Shown: positions 12,401 to 24,961, counted from the stretch's first letter. The stretch is 64,000 nt of DNA from Rhabditophanes sp. KR3021 (GCA_963281155.1 CAUJLY010000004.1:496001-560000), one strand, 5' to 3'. Notes: generated from the sequence alone by a model not told the origin. Program-made: numbers and translations.

Positions 12401-14652
12401 AATTCAGGCTATGAAGTTTTTCCATTCCCATCAAATCAGATGCACCTTGAGAAAGCATCCTGCCTGCAAGAAGTTAAATGACTGGAGACATTCGAACGCC
12501 AGTATCAAAGTAGACCCATTCACGACCATCGCCGCCATCATCAAGTATCTCTTCGACAGAGGCATCACCAACCCCAATGGACTGGAGGCAGATGTAGACT
12601 CAGACGACACGGACATGCTGACAGACGAAGACGCCGATGAAAGATCAAATGTTGGTGGCCTGAAAGCCAAAACCAACTCATTCCAAGGGTTAATCGAAAT
12701 GGTGATCAATGACCAACCAATTCCAAAAGACATGACTATTTTGCAAGCAGTGAGGGTATATGGTTTAAATGCGCCTGCCGACGAAAGCTACCTTTCCTCG
12801 AGTATTTGGACGTCTTGCTTCACTATCCACTACAGAGCCAAAGATCTACCCCCAAATGAAGACACTTTTTCAGAGTCAGGCATCAAATTCGGAACCCCCC
12901 CGACCTTGCTACCTGCCCCCAACAAGCACGGCGAGTCCTCCAAAACAACCAACTTCGACAAAAAGAAGTCCAAAAAAGAACTCAAACTCAGGCCCCATGA
13001 CTCGCTCTGGCTAGAAGGGAAAGTGCCCGAATCAGTGAACGGCCTGGACCTTTACCTGACCGGGAACTCGAACATCCCCGTCTCGGACCCCTCTCTCCAA
13101 TCCATCATCCTGCTCCGTATCCTGTTCGGCCTAAACAAATTCTACACCACCTTGCATAACTTCCACCTGATGCCCATCACCAACAAGCAGTTGATCCCAA
13201 ACAGTGCTTTCATCTCAAAGAAATTGAATGCCAAGGTTTGCAGGCAGTTGTCTGACTTTGTCTCCATCACCACGCAACACTTTCCCACCTGGTTGTGTGA
13301 GTTGATCAAGTTGGCGCCCTTCTTATTCGAATTCTCGACCAGAAGAAACTACTTCTATTATACGGCCTTCGGCAAAGAAAGAGCCATGATCCATATGGTT
13401 TCTTGTTCCTCGGGAGAAGACAATGAACAGCAAAGTGGCTCCAAATACCTGCCCTCTCGAGAAAAGAGAAAGATTACGGTGCGAAGAGATGCCGTCTTAA
13501 AGCAAGCCTACAACTTCCTCAATGCCTCCAACAACATGAAAATCTACATGGACATCGAATTTGAGGGCGAAGTCGGCACAGGGTACGGCCCTACCTTAGA
13601 ATTTTACTCCCTCATGTCAGCTGAACTGCAAAAGCACTCCCTTAAATTGTGGAGAGGAAATGGTGTGACTAGGACTAATGTCGCCAAACAAGCAGAAAAT
13701 GAGGAGTACACCGAGTCAGAGTCTGGCCTCTACCCCTGCGTCAACTACTCAAACCACACCAAGACCAGAGAATCTCGAATCCGTAAGTTTGAAATGCTTG
13801 GTCGTTTGATGGCGCAGACTTTGTTGGATTCAAGGATGTTGGATATTCCATTTAATTCGGTTTTCTTCAAGTGGTTGTTGAATGACACAAACTCTTTTAC
13901 CATCTCTGACTTGGAGGTCGTTGATTCTACGTTGTATTCTATTCTAAGGCAATTAATGACAGCAGATGCAGAGGACATCGACTCGATCGAGCAATACTTC
14001 TCCCTGCCCGGAAACGACTCCTTCGAATTGATCAAAGGCGGCAAGAATATGAAAGTTTCAAAAGAAAATGCCATTCAATTCGTGAACCTGGTCACCCACT
14101 GGATTCTGAAGGAGGGCATCCAACTTGAGATGGAAGCAGTCCGTGCTGGCTTCGAAGTCGTCATCTCCATCGACAAGATCAAGATATTTAGTGCGGATGA
14201 GTTGGGTGAATTATTTGGCGGGGTCAATCCAGTTGTTTGCGATGAGTTTTGGGTCGCTGATCAGTTGAAGAGAGCTTTTAAGCCGGACCATGGGTATAGT
14301 CATGAGAGTATTCAGATCAAGTGGTTGATCGAGATGCTGGCTGGGTTTGATTGTGAGAATGTAAGTTTCCTTTATTTTGAGGCCATTTATTAATGCTTTG
14401 GTTCAGAGAAGAAAATTCCTCCAATTCGTGACTGGGTCTCCGCGTCTACCTTCGGGAGGCTTCCGTTTCCTGTCACCTGCCCTGACAATCGTCAAGAAGA
14501 CGCAGTGCAACGGGACTGGCTCAGACCAAGAATTACCATCAGCCATGACCTGCTACAACTACCTCAAAATCCCTCCCTACTCCTCCAAAGAAATCTTCTA
14601 CTCAAAATTTTGCGAAGCTTTAAATCACATCTACAGCTTCCACCTTACCTAA
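6469..14652 (+). CDS. TRIP12: TRIP12/UFD4-type HECT E3 ubiquitin-protein ligase
   Basis: HECT-family E3 of the TRIP12/UFD4 group, which works in ubiquitin-fusion degradation and nuclear protein turnover. The five-exon model is 6469-6645, 6744-6957, 7017-7111, 9060-14360 and 14407-14652. Phases all match and give 2010 aa, close to human TRIP12 (1992). The first ~360 residues are Ser-rich and disordered. Armadillo-type repeats follow (~363-720; IECIDVAEQCLIALEQISRR matches the family). A degenerate WWE-like segment (VQWCFRE) lies near 770, and ALQMAHILLQKYPQIF near 900. The HECT domain runs from ~1655 (IYMDIEFEGEVGTGYGPTLE) to the end. The catalytic Cys is in LPSAMTCYNYLK, 32 residues from the C-terminus as in TRIP12. 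Intron 3 is 1.95 kb. The AATAAA is at 14909-14914. The short N-terminal exons rest on splice phase and are less certain than the rest. Confidence 0.95.
7112..9059 (+). other. Long intron 3 of TRIP12
   Basis: Intron of 1948 nt (donor GTAAGT at 7112, acceptor TTTTTAG ending 9059), in a gene whose other introns are 46-98 nt. It is AT-rich. I see no convincing nested gene; a 64-codon minus-strand frame at 7862-8056 has no recognisable features. Its size makes it a candidate for intronic regulatory elements, but no specific motif supports that. Confidence 0.6.
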
Positions 14653-17480
14653 ATAGTCCAAATGGCTGTCAAATTATCCTGGTTACCTTTCATTACCGAC
14701 TCCACACTACGAGTATACATTCGTCTCCATTTCCAAATTCAGTGGAGCAAATCAAATTTACTGTACCTAATAATATAATATTAGTAATTATTGAAGGTGA
14801 TATTTGTATTTAACACCTCTCTCTTTAAAAAACTTATTTCAGTATATTTTCATTTTTAAATAATATTATCACTATCTTATAATGCCTCATTTCGTTTGTT
14901 GTGTGCTTAATAAAATATTTTGTAAACTTTCTACAGTGTCCATTGTTTAAGGGCTTTCTTAAAGATCATTTGTTGGTGAATATGACCTAATTTAAGGAAT
15001 TCAAATGCTTTGAACACTCTCATATTCCCATATCATCAAATTGATTTGTGTATCATTACTTCCAAAATTTCCTTTATTTATGATGCTTAGACATTCAATA
15101 AGCTATTTTCATTTTCAAAAAACAAAACTACTTACTACTAAGCACTGATAAGGTACTTCCAGGCAAACATACTACTCTTACCTATTTATTTACTTTTTAA
15201 CTTGATCTTTTCCACTCACAACCTTTTTCACAAAGGACACCACAGATTTATGTATAATTTTTTGATATTTCTCTACATACACAACCATTCTCTTTTTTAG
15301 TCAAATGATGGGTGTGTGTGTGTCGAGCCTCCCTCGATCTATTTTTTCTTTTGAAACTACTTTTATTGGTATTCTGATTAGCCCCAACTTTTTACACTAC
15401 CCAGCTTTTTGGTCAAACCGGCCTATTTTTGCTTTCTTCACTATAATAGTTGCCTAACTTTAATCAACTATGTGTTTCCTTGTCCACGGCACATACCTAA
15501 TTTTCTGTTACAGACACTTTTTTTTGGCGCTAAAATGTAGTGCCCTAATATTGGGGGAGACTGTTGTTGTGTCTGAACAAATATTAAGATGGAACTATTC
15601 AGTGGTTGGTACTTTTATTATTTGGATATTTATATTAAGCTATTCTAGACTTCTACATTGACAATTACGACCTTCAAGTTGCTTGTTTCGCTATTTTAGT
15701 GAGGAAAAGTCACTTCCACAAAGGAACCCTAAAACGATGTTCCGTCTTCACTGAAAAGCTCCACATTGTACCACTTTGACCACCATCCCCCAAAAGAGAC
15801 CAGTCAACGACTGTCTGTGTCTCGCCACCCAAAAGTATCTCTGTATGTATGTATCTACTTCCTTCAAAGCCTGAGAATCTATACTAAAAAAACACCTAAA
15901 ATATCAAATCTACCCCCCTTAATCCAAAAGCGAACACAAAGCGAGGTTAATTTGTTGTTACTATCCCTTCTTCCACCATCATCTCCAAAGTTGTTTTGAT
16001 TTGGTGGCACCCCTCACTTTCTCTCCCTGCCCCATTGTCTATCTCCAAGACTATTCTATTCATACAAAACACTTACACACACACACCAAGTACAATATAA
16101 AATAAAATTTATTTTTTTGTAAAAAAGTATTTTTTTAGGGGTTGCGACATATCGCGTCCAATGAATTTAGATACTTATTTTTATGTGCGGAGAGCAGGCG
16201 GCGGCGGTTGCGTTGACAGGCTATGACTTTATTATATTTTTCGGGGTACCCTTTTTTTTGGTTAAATGGTGTGTTTAGTGTAGATGTCATTTTTTGTTTG
16301 GAGGAATTTTAAATTATTAGGTGGTTGCTTTTTGGTTTGAGGAAGGGGTGGAGTAGGGCAATTTTTGTTAAGTTTCCTTTATTAGTTTATTTAGATGAAG
16401 AGAAGCTGTTTTTTTATTTATGTGGTTAAAATATATTTCAGTAGATGTCTGGCCCGCCCGTGTGTATGATGTTAATCAATAAATTGTCCTTGTTGGGAGA
16501 CCTTTTTGAGAAGATTTGGGAAGTTTGGAGTTCAGTTTGGGTGGAGGAGTGGTTGGTAGGTGGGTTTGTTTAGAGCATTTGTGACAATAAAAGAGCTAAT
16601 TAAAAAAATGACCCGTGAATGGAAGCTAATTTCATTGGGTTTATTCTTTTATTTGCGGTCATTTAGTTGGGCTGTTTATTTTATTGGTAACTATACATTC
16701 GCTTATATTGGAAGCTCTTGCCAATTTATAGAAGTCTTGACTTGGCGTATAAAGGTATTGGAAGGAAGGTAAATGCTTTTAAACGCTTCTACCTAGAACC
16801 CGAACTTTTAGTTAACTTGGAGATCTCTTCTACCTTAGATCCTTCTTGATTAAGCTGCAGTTTATGTTCAAAACTCTAGGCCCAATTTCTTGCGCTTCAA
16901 TCTTTGTTAAAATATTTTTGAGTCTGTTAAACATAGTTAAAATGGTTGTTGAAATGTGTGATATGGTAATCAGTAAAATTAACATATACATAAATTGACC
17001 TGACGAATGAATACATTTTTAAATGACATTACCAACCAAACCATCATTTATTTGTTGGAAAGGCATTTGTTACCCCTTAAACCGCTTTAATTTGTCGATT
17101 TACATTCCAACCTTAAGTACTTCTTCATTCATTACACTATAGCCCGATCCTTTTTCAAATAATTAGTAAATGACCAGTTGGGAAAGTACGGTACGGCGTT
17201 TTAAGAGAAGGCTTGGTGTGGAGTATCTTTGTTTAGCTAAATTATATCATCATATACTTTTGCGGTTCAATTTGCATTTGATTTATTTTATGTCATTTTC
17301 TCTTTGTATTGGGTAATTTTTTGTATTTATAGATCACCCCCAAAATTATTTGGCTTGACGATTAGAGATAAGTCAAATTGAAGTTGCTAGATTCTTATTA
17401 TTTAACAAAAAGAACACATCGCCCAACTGGAGCTTATATATTTCAATTTGTTTTAATTTGAAATCAATAACTTGGGGAGA
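14653..17480. other. Intergenic region between TRIP12 and mep-1
   Basis: About 2.8 kb, AT-rich. It holds the TRIP12 poly(A) signal (14909-14914) and presumably the mep-1 promoter. A short GC-rich patch near 16187-16225 stands out from its surroundings. A hydrophobic open frame at 16608-16770 has no supporting splice partner that I can find. Confidence 0.55.
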
Positions 17481-20084
17481 ATGAGTGAGAATGCTTCAAA
17501 TCAGAGCAATATTGAAGTAGAGAAGAATATGTCCTCTGAAAAAGATATTATCCTCGGGCCACAACCACAAGAGGTGGGGATGGAGTTGGAGGTGGAAGAA
17601 GACGAAGAAAGTGTAGAGGTACTGAATGAACCACCTTCAAAGAAATTTAAAAATGAAAATGGCACGGAGAAGCATATCAGTCCAATTCCTGAAGATCCTA
17701 AGTCACTTGCTATGGATAGTTTGAAATGTGACGAAGAAGTAAGTTGATTTGATCCAAACAATCACTTAATATTTATTTTTAGATTCCGAACATGAATGGA
17801 ACAGACGATGAAATCATCCAGCCCCCCAACCATCACATCGACCCTCCTAAAACAGAAGAATTACAACCCAACCCAATCCCTGCCCAAATACAAAAAAATC
17901 TCAATGATTTGGATGGTTTATTCGAAGGTCTGATCGACAACCTCCAAAAGACGTATCTTATTGAAGCTAACAAAGCAACTGGACCAATCTGCAAGGTGAT
18001 CGACACCTTGCTGTACGGCATCCATTGCGAAGTCAAAGAAAGGCCGGAGGAGGTGAAAGCCTTGATTCAGGGGTCGCGTTTAGTCCTTCCTAATAGTGTG
18101 TTCTTTCCACCTTCTCTGACAGTGGAGATGTGTTACGAGCACGATGCAGTTATTTCTTTTGAGCAATTTACTGACACCAAGTATGGTTTTAAAAAGCCTC
18201 CCCTGACAGAGGATGAAAAAGGAAAAACAAGCAATTGAAGGCTACCTTTGCCGCTCCTTACATGACAAATCTGGTTGCTGAGATAGGAGATAACTTGGTG
18301 AAAGAGTATGTATACGGAGACATCGTCCTCCAACGAAACCTGCCCGAAACTCCCAAAAACATCGAAGAATACCAAAAAGTGGTCCAACAACTCAAGCCTC
18401 TCTACGAAAAGATGAAAGAAGAAAACAAGCCATACAAATTCAAGTACCGAAAATGCAAAGCTTGTGGCTTCAAAAGTGAGTCTCAATCAATTTTCCTAGA
18501 ACATCAAAAGTTGCTTCATTATGATGGAAGGAAATACAAGTGCACTTATTGTCCTGAACAAGATGACAAGGAAAAGAAGATGGTGAAACATATTACCACT
18601 GCCCACAACAAGGAGATTGTGTATGAGGCTCCCGTGGACAAGTACCAATGCGGCATTTGCGAGGAAAACTTTCCATTTAAGGGTTTGAGAGAAACGCATA
18701 TGAAGGTTTGTAAGAAGGATAAAACGAAGACTTTTAATATTCAGAAGGTCAATGAGAAGTATGATTTAAATGCAATTAATCAATGCTTGTGGACCAAGTC
18801 TTACTACAGTCCTTTGGCTGAGGCTCAGAAACAGGCTGAGGCAGAAAAGCTCCACCAGGAACAGATCAAGAGATTGGCGGAGGCTGAGAAAGTGAAGAAG
18901 GCTAACACGGTAGCTAAGGCTGCCTTGAAAAGAACTGCCAACAATGAGGCTAAGACCAGCCAAGGGCAGCAGAATTTGGGAGCCAGTGCTATTAATGTTG
19001 CTATGCTGCAAAGTTTGATGCGAAACCCACAGCAGATGGCTCAGATGGCAGCTCTTGAAATGCTTTCCAAGGGAAACCCTGCCGAATTGATGAAGATTTT
19101 GGGGGGGCTGGTGGTGGAGAACAGTTGAAAATGTTCCAACAATTGATGCTAATGAATCAACAGCAAAAACAACAAGCTGCCCAGCAACAACAAAATATGA
19201 ATGCCGTGGCTGCGTTTGCTAGATCTTCCGGAGCTTCCTCTGAAACCATACTTCAAATGGTCCGTGCTCAGCAAGTTCAATTGGCTGCTGCCGCTGCCCT
19301 TCAACAACAACCTTCCACCTCCAAGGCTACCAACATCCAAGAAACCAATGAAAAGCAACACCAAGTTTGGATTAGCCTAATGGAAGGCTCCCTCAAGACC
19401 AAAATCATCCCCCCCGAACTGAAGAAACACATCGACGTGATCAGAGGCAACAAAGCCACGATGCAAGAACTAGTCACCAAAATCATCCACCTAAACGACA
19501 AAATGAAAGCCAATCCAAACTACAAAATGTCCTCCGAAGACACCTTCGTCCAGTACATGTTCGCGATCCTGAAAATCATGAATGAAACAGATGAAGCCTC
19601 GAAAGCCTCGAAATCCTCCTCCACTTCAGCCAAACTCAAAGTCACAACACACTGTGAAATCTGCCGAAAGGTCTTCAACAACAAGCTAACCTACTTCACT
19701 CATCTGCGCGAAGATCACAAACAACTATTCTACAAAGAGCCCTCATACATGGAACATGGCCCAGACATCCAATGCCCCAAATGTGATGCCAAAACTTTCT
19801 TTTACACTTATCTTGGTTTGGAAAGACATTTGTTCGAAAGTCACGACATGGTTACTGTCGACTTGTTGTCAAAGGCGCAAAGATCTATCGATGAAGGTTA
19901 CTGCAAGATTTGTAAGAAGGACATGAAGTCTCTGATCGTGACTCATGTGGCCTCTGCACATGAAGTCAAATTAGCGTCGTTGGCTGTTTCGTTCAAGTGC
20001 GACTTTTGTACTACTACAACGGCCAGTTATATCAATCTATGTGAACACTTGAAGAGTGCTCACAACAAGACGAATCATCTTTAA
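17481..20084 (+). CDS. mep-1: MEP-1-like C2H2 zinc-finger chromatin protein, two apparent frame breaks
   Basis: Homologue of MEP-1, the zinc-finger partner of the Mi-2/LET-418 and HDAC complex that represses germline genes in somatic cells in C. elegans. Exon 1 is 17481-17738; after a 44-nt intron the coding continues from 17783 to 20084. Seven C2H2-like fingers are visible: CKACGFKS, CTYCPEQD, CGICEENF, CEICRKVF, CPKCDAKT, CKICKKDM and CDFCTTTT. An acidic N-terminus and Q-rich middle complete about 853 aa, near the 870 of C. elegans MEP-1. The frame breaks twice, near 18211-18225 (A5 run) and in the G7 run at 19101-19107. Each shift equals one missing base, and both flanks are conserved. The ATG at 17481 is chosen because nothing upstream starts with AUG. 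AATAAA at 20288-20293. Confidence 0.9.
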
Positions 20085-20885
20085 GGGGATGGCGCCAGTG
20101 ATGAGGACATTTTCACCACCCACCTCTATCTTCTTCTCCCCCGTCTTTCTATAATTGAATTTAACAACCAAGGAGGTATTATTATCAACTAATAATTTAT
20201 TTATGGTTTTTCTATTTTTTTGTAATACACTTTATTTTGAATGTCATAAATCATCCAATTACTTTTGTGTTTATCTACTGCTATTTTAATAAAATTTGAC
20301 TTTTACAAAGTTCTCTTTCTTTTAAGACCCTTAAAACCTTCTATGTAACAATCAATTTGTGTAAATGCCTCGTAGCAGGGGATAAGAAACAAAAATCTGT
20401 CTAATCAGTTTAGTGTAGAACTTCAATAGGCTACTGGTGTGATTTCAATTCCAACGATTATGATTAAATACATTCCGAAATTGACTATCTCTTAATTGAT
20501 CATTAATATTATCATATTCCAATTTCAATGTATTTATTATATAAGATGCTATTGTAATAATAAAGGAGTCTACCTTAGATTTAGTTCGTATGTATGTTGA
20601 TGCCTCTAAGCAACTAAGCGTTTTCTCTCATAGGTACGAGCATAGATGATATGGTTGCAGCTTTTAATGATCGATACACGTTGAACTTATTACCATCCAT
20701 ACTTTTCATTTAAAACAAGTACTGAGCATGAACCGTTGCACAAATGCAAAGGTTATAGCATGTCAAGACATCTTTTGTGTCAATTTAGCAAACGGCAAAA
20801 GTACAAGGCATTTTAAACTCATCCTTTTTAATTGACTTCATTTTATTAAATTTGTTCTTCATACTAAAACTATATCGCCTTCACA
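20085..20885. other. Intergenic mep-1 to dot1
   Basis: An 800-nt AT-rich spacer with the mep-1 poly(A) signal. I see no gene or structured RNA in it. Confidence 0.6.
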
Positions 20886-22194
20886 ATGAATGTCTATGAA
20901 ATGAACGGTCGCTATTTAATAGATTTCCCAATCATAAGTCCATACAATGGAATCAACTTGACGAAGAGATTGGTCCTGTCAATTGAAGATCAAGAAATCT
21001 ACGCTGAAATGGGGGATATTAATGTTACGGTCCTGAGGGCTGATCATTTTCCCGCTAGAGACAGACACAGAATACCACTACAAGGATGCATCAACAAATT
21101 CGAGTATGATTATCCTTTGATTTGGATGGTTCAGTAAGTTACTGACACTTAAACGACTAATTGCCTTTTTATTTAGGGTAGCATTGAAAGATCACAAGCG
21201 ATTGAGAGAGATCTTTAAGAATGAAAGTGGCTTATGTTTAGATGATGTGGGGAAGTTATTGCAGGAATGTGCAATAAATAAAGAGCTTTATGCCAGAAAG
21301 AAGGACGAGTCTTTGTTGGGATGTTATCTTTCAATTGTCGACTTTTTGAATTGCTTCAACCGTTCTGTGAGGGAATACTTTGTGGAGCAATACGGAACGA
21401 TGAATCCTTCCAGAGATAAGATGCCTCCCATTAAGAATTGTACTATCCCAATGGCGCGCATGATAGAAGATGCAGTTGTTTCAATGTTCCCGACCTCTTA
21501 CAGAGTAGACATAAACACTGCCTACAACGCATTTTCAAACGAAACCTATGGAGAACTGTACTTCAATGAGTCCGTAGCTCATCTCATCAAAAAGACAACC
21601 TTTTCCGACTCAACACTGATTGACATGGGATCTGGAATAGGGAATCTTGTGTTGCAAGCGGCTGGATCTATCAATGCTCGGCATGTGGTCGGAATTGAAG
21701 TCAACACAATTGCCTACCAATACTCTCTGGTAGCAGCCGACTATTTTTATGGAATATTGACGTATTTAAATCGTGGTTGTGCGAGCTTTAGTTTGTTGCA
21801 TGCCAACTTCTTGAGCCCATCCTTTGAACCGCTCTTCACAACAGACCCTCCTGTTCTGATTATGAATAACCTGGTATTCATGAACATTTCTCAGCAAATT
21901 CAAGACCTTATACTCAAGAAATGCAAGATTGGCACCAAAGTCATCTCAATCGGGAAGATCTTCTTTTCCAAGACACGGGGCAATCAAAATCAAGATGAAA
22001 GTGAAATTGATGGGTGGGTCGTCAAACAATACCTAAAAGAAGGCCACATAGCAAAAGATGAAAGCAATGGTGCAGCTCGAAATAATCGAGCCCTGGTAGG
22101 AACCATCCCCATCAATACAACAAGCCACGTCAGTTGGTCCGACAATGTAAAAGGAGAAAATCTTTTCTTGTCTGAAAAGATCAAAGATATCTAA
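20886..22194 (+). CDS. dot-1: DOT1-family histone H3K79 methyltransferase-like protein
   Basis: SAM-dependent methyltransferase of the DOT1 family, whose known members methylate histone H3 Lys79 in chromatin. Exons 20886-21133 and 21177-22194 are joined across a 43-nt intron, giving 421 aa. The DOT1 signature is present: TYGELYFNESVAHLI (family YGE-F), motif I DMGSGIGNLVLQ, a following V-GIE acidic residue for the ribose, the L..GDFL-like HANFLSPSFEP, IMNNLVF (family VNNFAF) and a terminal HVSWSDN (family GSVSWTG). The protein is shorter than DOT1L and lacks its long C-terminal tail, like several C. elegans dot-1 paralogues. Substrate specificity is inferred from the family only. AATAAA at 22234-22239. 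Confidence 0.9.
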
Positions 22195-22671
22195 TTCATA
22201 GTTTACTTTTATACCAACACACTTTTGTCTTTTAATAAAATTTTATTTGACTGTTGTGTTTTGATTTGTTTCTTTGGGATGTTGACTTTACAAAATATGC
22301 ATCAATTTACCAAGTCCATATTTTCTAATTTATTTAAGTATAGAAAATATAATTATTACTCATTTCATTTAAAGGACTTATTTTTGGTTGTATATTTACG
22401 GGTCTTTTAATGATATGGTGATGTTATGTTTATTAAAAATGTGATACTTTCGTGTAGTCGGTTTGTTCGTTTCGAATTTGGTTGATTCGAGTTGGTGTAT
22501 TTTGAAGTAATTTGCAAATTATGATTAATGACACTTTAAATGGTAATCAATGAGACAATTAAAGTTGTATTTGTGATGTGAAGGTCGTCACTAATTGATG
22601 CAATCAATTTGCACTAAAATTGCGTTGTATATTAAGAAGATATTTGTGACAAAGATTCATTTATTGCTAAA
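22195..22671. other. Intergenic dot1 to GCAT
   Basis: A 477-nt AT-rich spacer containing the dot1 AATAAA. I see no gene in it. Confidence 0.6.
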
Positions 22672-23953
22672 ATGAGAGGTTTGTTAAGTTTGGTTAGGAA
22701 GCATCATTCTGTTGCTGGGAAAGAATTAAGACAACAGTTGGGTGTTGATTTAAGTGAGATTCAGGTAAATTTATAGATAACGTATTTAATTTTAAATATT
22801 TTAGAAAGCTGGCACCTTCAAAAAGGAACGTATTATAGTTGGGCGTCAAGGGGTGGAAATTAAAGTACAAAACCAATCCAAAACGTTACTTAATTTCTGC
22901 GCAAACAATTATTTGGGCCTATCATCCCACCCAGAAGTAATCAAAGCCGCTCAAAATTACCTAGAAACACATGGGGCTGGTTTAAGTTCAGTCAGGTTTA
23001 TTTGTGGAACCCAAGAAATTCACAGGCAATTAGAAAAGAAAATTGCTCAGTATCATGGGAGAGACGATGCCATCCTCTATGCTTCTTGCTTCGATGCAAA
23101 TGCTGGGATATTCGAGGTCCTGACCAACGAAACAGACGCCATCATATCTGATGAACTTAATCATGCTTCGATAATTGACGGTATAAGATTGTCTAAGGGC
23201 AAGAGATTCAGATACAAGCACCTTGATTTGAATGATTTAGAGAAGCAATTGCAGGAGAGTCAGTCTTCAAGAAGGAGAGTTATTGTTACGGATGGTGCTT
23301 TTAGCATGGATGGAGATATTGCTCCTTTGAAGGAAATCTGTGATTTAGCTGACAAGTATAAGGCACTTGTTTTTGTTGATGATTGTCATGCTTCTGGATT
23401 TTTGGGCAAAACTGGAAGAGGGACTGAAGAACATGCAGAGATTGGACATAACCGTGTCGATATTATTAATTCGACTTTAGGAAAAGCCCTGGGGGGTGCC
23501 TTGGGAGGTTACACTACGGGGCCTCAAGAATTAATTGACATGCTAAGACAAAGATCTAGACCGTATTTGTTCAGTAATTCATTGGCTCCAAGTATTGTGG
23601 GTGGATCACTTAAAGTGTTCGATTTATTAATGGACCCACAAAACACCTTCACCAAGTCAATTCAATCAAATGTATCCTTATTCAGAAGCGAAATGAGTGC
23701 TCTTGGATTCACAGTCCTCGGCAACAAAAGCCACCCAATCTGCCCGATTCTTTTAAAAGATCCTAAATTAGCTTCTGATTTTGCTGATAAAATGCTTGCA
23801 CAAGGAATCTATGTAATCGGCTTTTCATTTCCAGTTGTTCCTAAAGGACAAGCTAGAATCAGAGTTCAGATTTCAGCTGCTCATACCCAAGATCAAATTA
23901 AGCATTGCATCGAAGCTTTTAAGAATATTGGAAAAGAATTAGGAGTTATTTAA
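22672..23953 (+). CDS. GCAT: Glycine C-acetyltransferase (2-amino-3-ketobutyrate CoA ligase), mitochondrial
   Basis: PLP enzyme of the alpha-oxoamine synthase family. It cleaves 2-amino-3-ketobutyrate with CoA to glycine and acetyl-CoA, the second step of threonine breakdown in mitochondria. Exon 1 (22672-22764) encodes a short basic presequence-like N-terminus (MRGLLSLVRKHH). A 40-nt intron leads to exon 2 (22805-23953), for 413 aa in total (human GCAT is 419). Diagnostic segments are FCANNYLGLSSHPEVI, SSVRFICGTQEIHRQLE, VFVDDCHASGFLG and STLGKALGGALGG, which carries the PLP lysine. No AATAAA follows the stop. A downstream acceptor-like site suggests it may head a small operon. Confidence 0.95.
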
Positions 23954-24054
23954 AAAATGTTTATTTATTATGCTTATTTGTTTGCATTATTAAAATGTTT
24001 AGAATTAAATTAAAATTATTATATTTAGGAAGAACAACTATTAAATGAAAAAAG

Positions 24055-24204
24055 ATGTTTAGAGGTCCTATTTGTCGATCAGAAACTTATGAAGTGACTA
24101 CATTATTTGCCCATGCAAATAAGCGAGCGATGTTTAATGATGATACAGAAATAGTTGATCCTGCAAAATTAAATATCTTAGGTCCACGTCATCAGCCGAA
24201 CTAA
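24055..24204 (+). CDS. Possible 49-aa small protein downstream of GCAT
   Basis: An ORF of 49 codons begins at an ATG 101 nt after the GCAT stop (MFRGPICRSETY...LGPRHQPN). It follows an acceptor-like TATATTTAG ending at 24029, the spacing of a trans-spliced second cistron in nematode operons. I do not recognise the protein, and it has no signal peptide or membrane segment. On the opposite strand a two-exon frame also exists: ATG at 24296, reading MAENGLLGQTKGTRQQN, with a GTAAGT donor and a TTTTAG acceptor overlapping this ORF. Only one of the two is likely to be real. Confidence 0.35.
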   Translation: MFRGPICRSETYEVTTLFAHANKRAMFNDDTEIVDPAKLNILGPRHQPN

Positions 24205-24523
24205 AAACATTTAATTATTTAAAAAGTTGTTTTAATTACTTACAAATTTTGTTGGCGCGTTCCCTTTGTTTGACCCAACAAACCATTCTCTGCCATTTAG
24301 AACAGAACTGCCGGAGAATGCAAATGCTGAATACCTATTGACTAAAAATACCAATTCACCCCCTTTATATACTATCCAAAATTTGAATATAATCTCATAA
24401 CAGTCTACATCCCAAAGAACAACCAGACTAAATTCAAAGACACTAACTCAACATAAAAACCTTTATTAACCTTTGAGAACGACTTAAAAAAGCAAGATAC
24501 AATCAAAAGGTACCAGTAATAAG
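24205..24523. other. Spacer with poly(A) signal of the 145-aa gene
   Basis: AT-rich. A minus-strand AATAAA (plus TTTATT at 24462-24467) would end the downstream minus-strand gene. The only coding hint is the minus-strand MAENGLLGQ frame near 24245-24296. Confidence 0.5.
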
Positions 24524-24961
24524 TTACTTTTTAGTAACATGAAGAGATCTTTCGAAATCTTTTGAAATTTCCCTAGACTTGATAGAATTAACAAATTTCC
24601 TAACCTCCTTGTCTTTGATTTTGAAACTTCGATTGTTGCGATTGAATTGCTTGATTTCTTTGAACCATGTCTCGTACTTTTGTTCGGTGTCGATGATGTG
24701 GTGGAAGGTAAGAGGAGGCTGGACAATAATCTGTCTGGAGACTTTGGATCGTGGATGAGGCAGTTTGTCGTCTGTTTGGATGGTGGCGTTGAATTCCAGT
24801 TTGCGTTTAAGAAGGTATTCGGCTTTTCTCTTGGCTTGGTAATGCTGTTCTGTTATGGCTTGCTCGTACCTTGCAGTTGAATGCCCTTTACCACCGTCCG
24901 TGTCTATGAGTAGTGATTCTTTGGGGCATTTAGAGATCGTAGTTTCGGGTTGAGTTTCCAT
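24524..24961 (-). CDS. Unrecognised 145-aa basic protein
   Basis: Single-exon frame from ATG 24961 to the stop at 24524-24526. It is rich in Lys, Arg and Glu (LLKRKLEF, KIKDKEVRKFVNSIKSREI) with probable helical or coiled stretches. It has no signal peptide, membrane segment or zinc-binding pattern. I do not recognise a family. Codon content differs from the surrounding AT-rich DNA, and a minus-strand AATAAA lies about 57 nt downstream, which supports a real gene. Confidence 0.6.
   Translation of the reverse strand: METQPETTISKCPKESLLIDTDGGKGHSTARYEQAITEQHYQAKRKAEYLLKRKLEFNATIQTDDKLPHPRSKVSRQIIVQPPLTFHHIIDTEQKYETWFKEIKQFNRNNRSFKIKDKEVRKFVNSIKSREISKDFERSLHVTKK

Noticed and set aside
16560..16772. 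Hydrophobic frame with a possible donor, considered as a first exon
   Set aside because: No downstream exon in phase could be found before mep-1.
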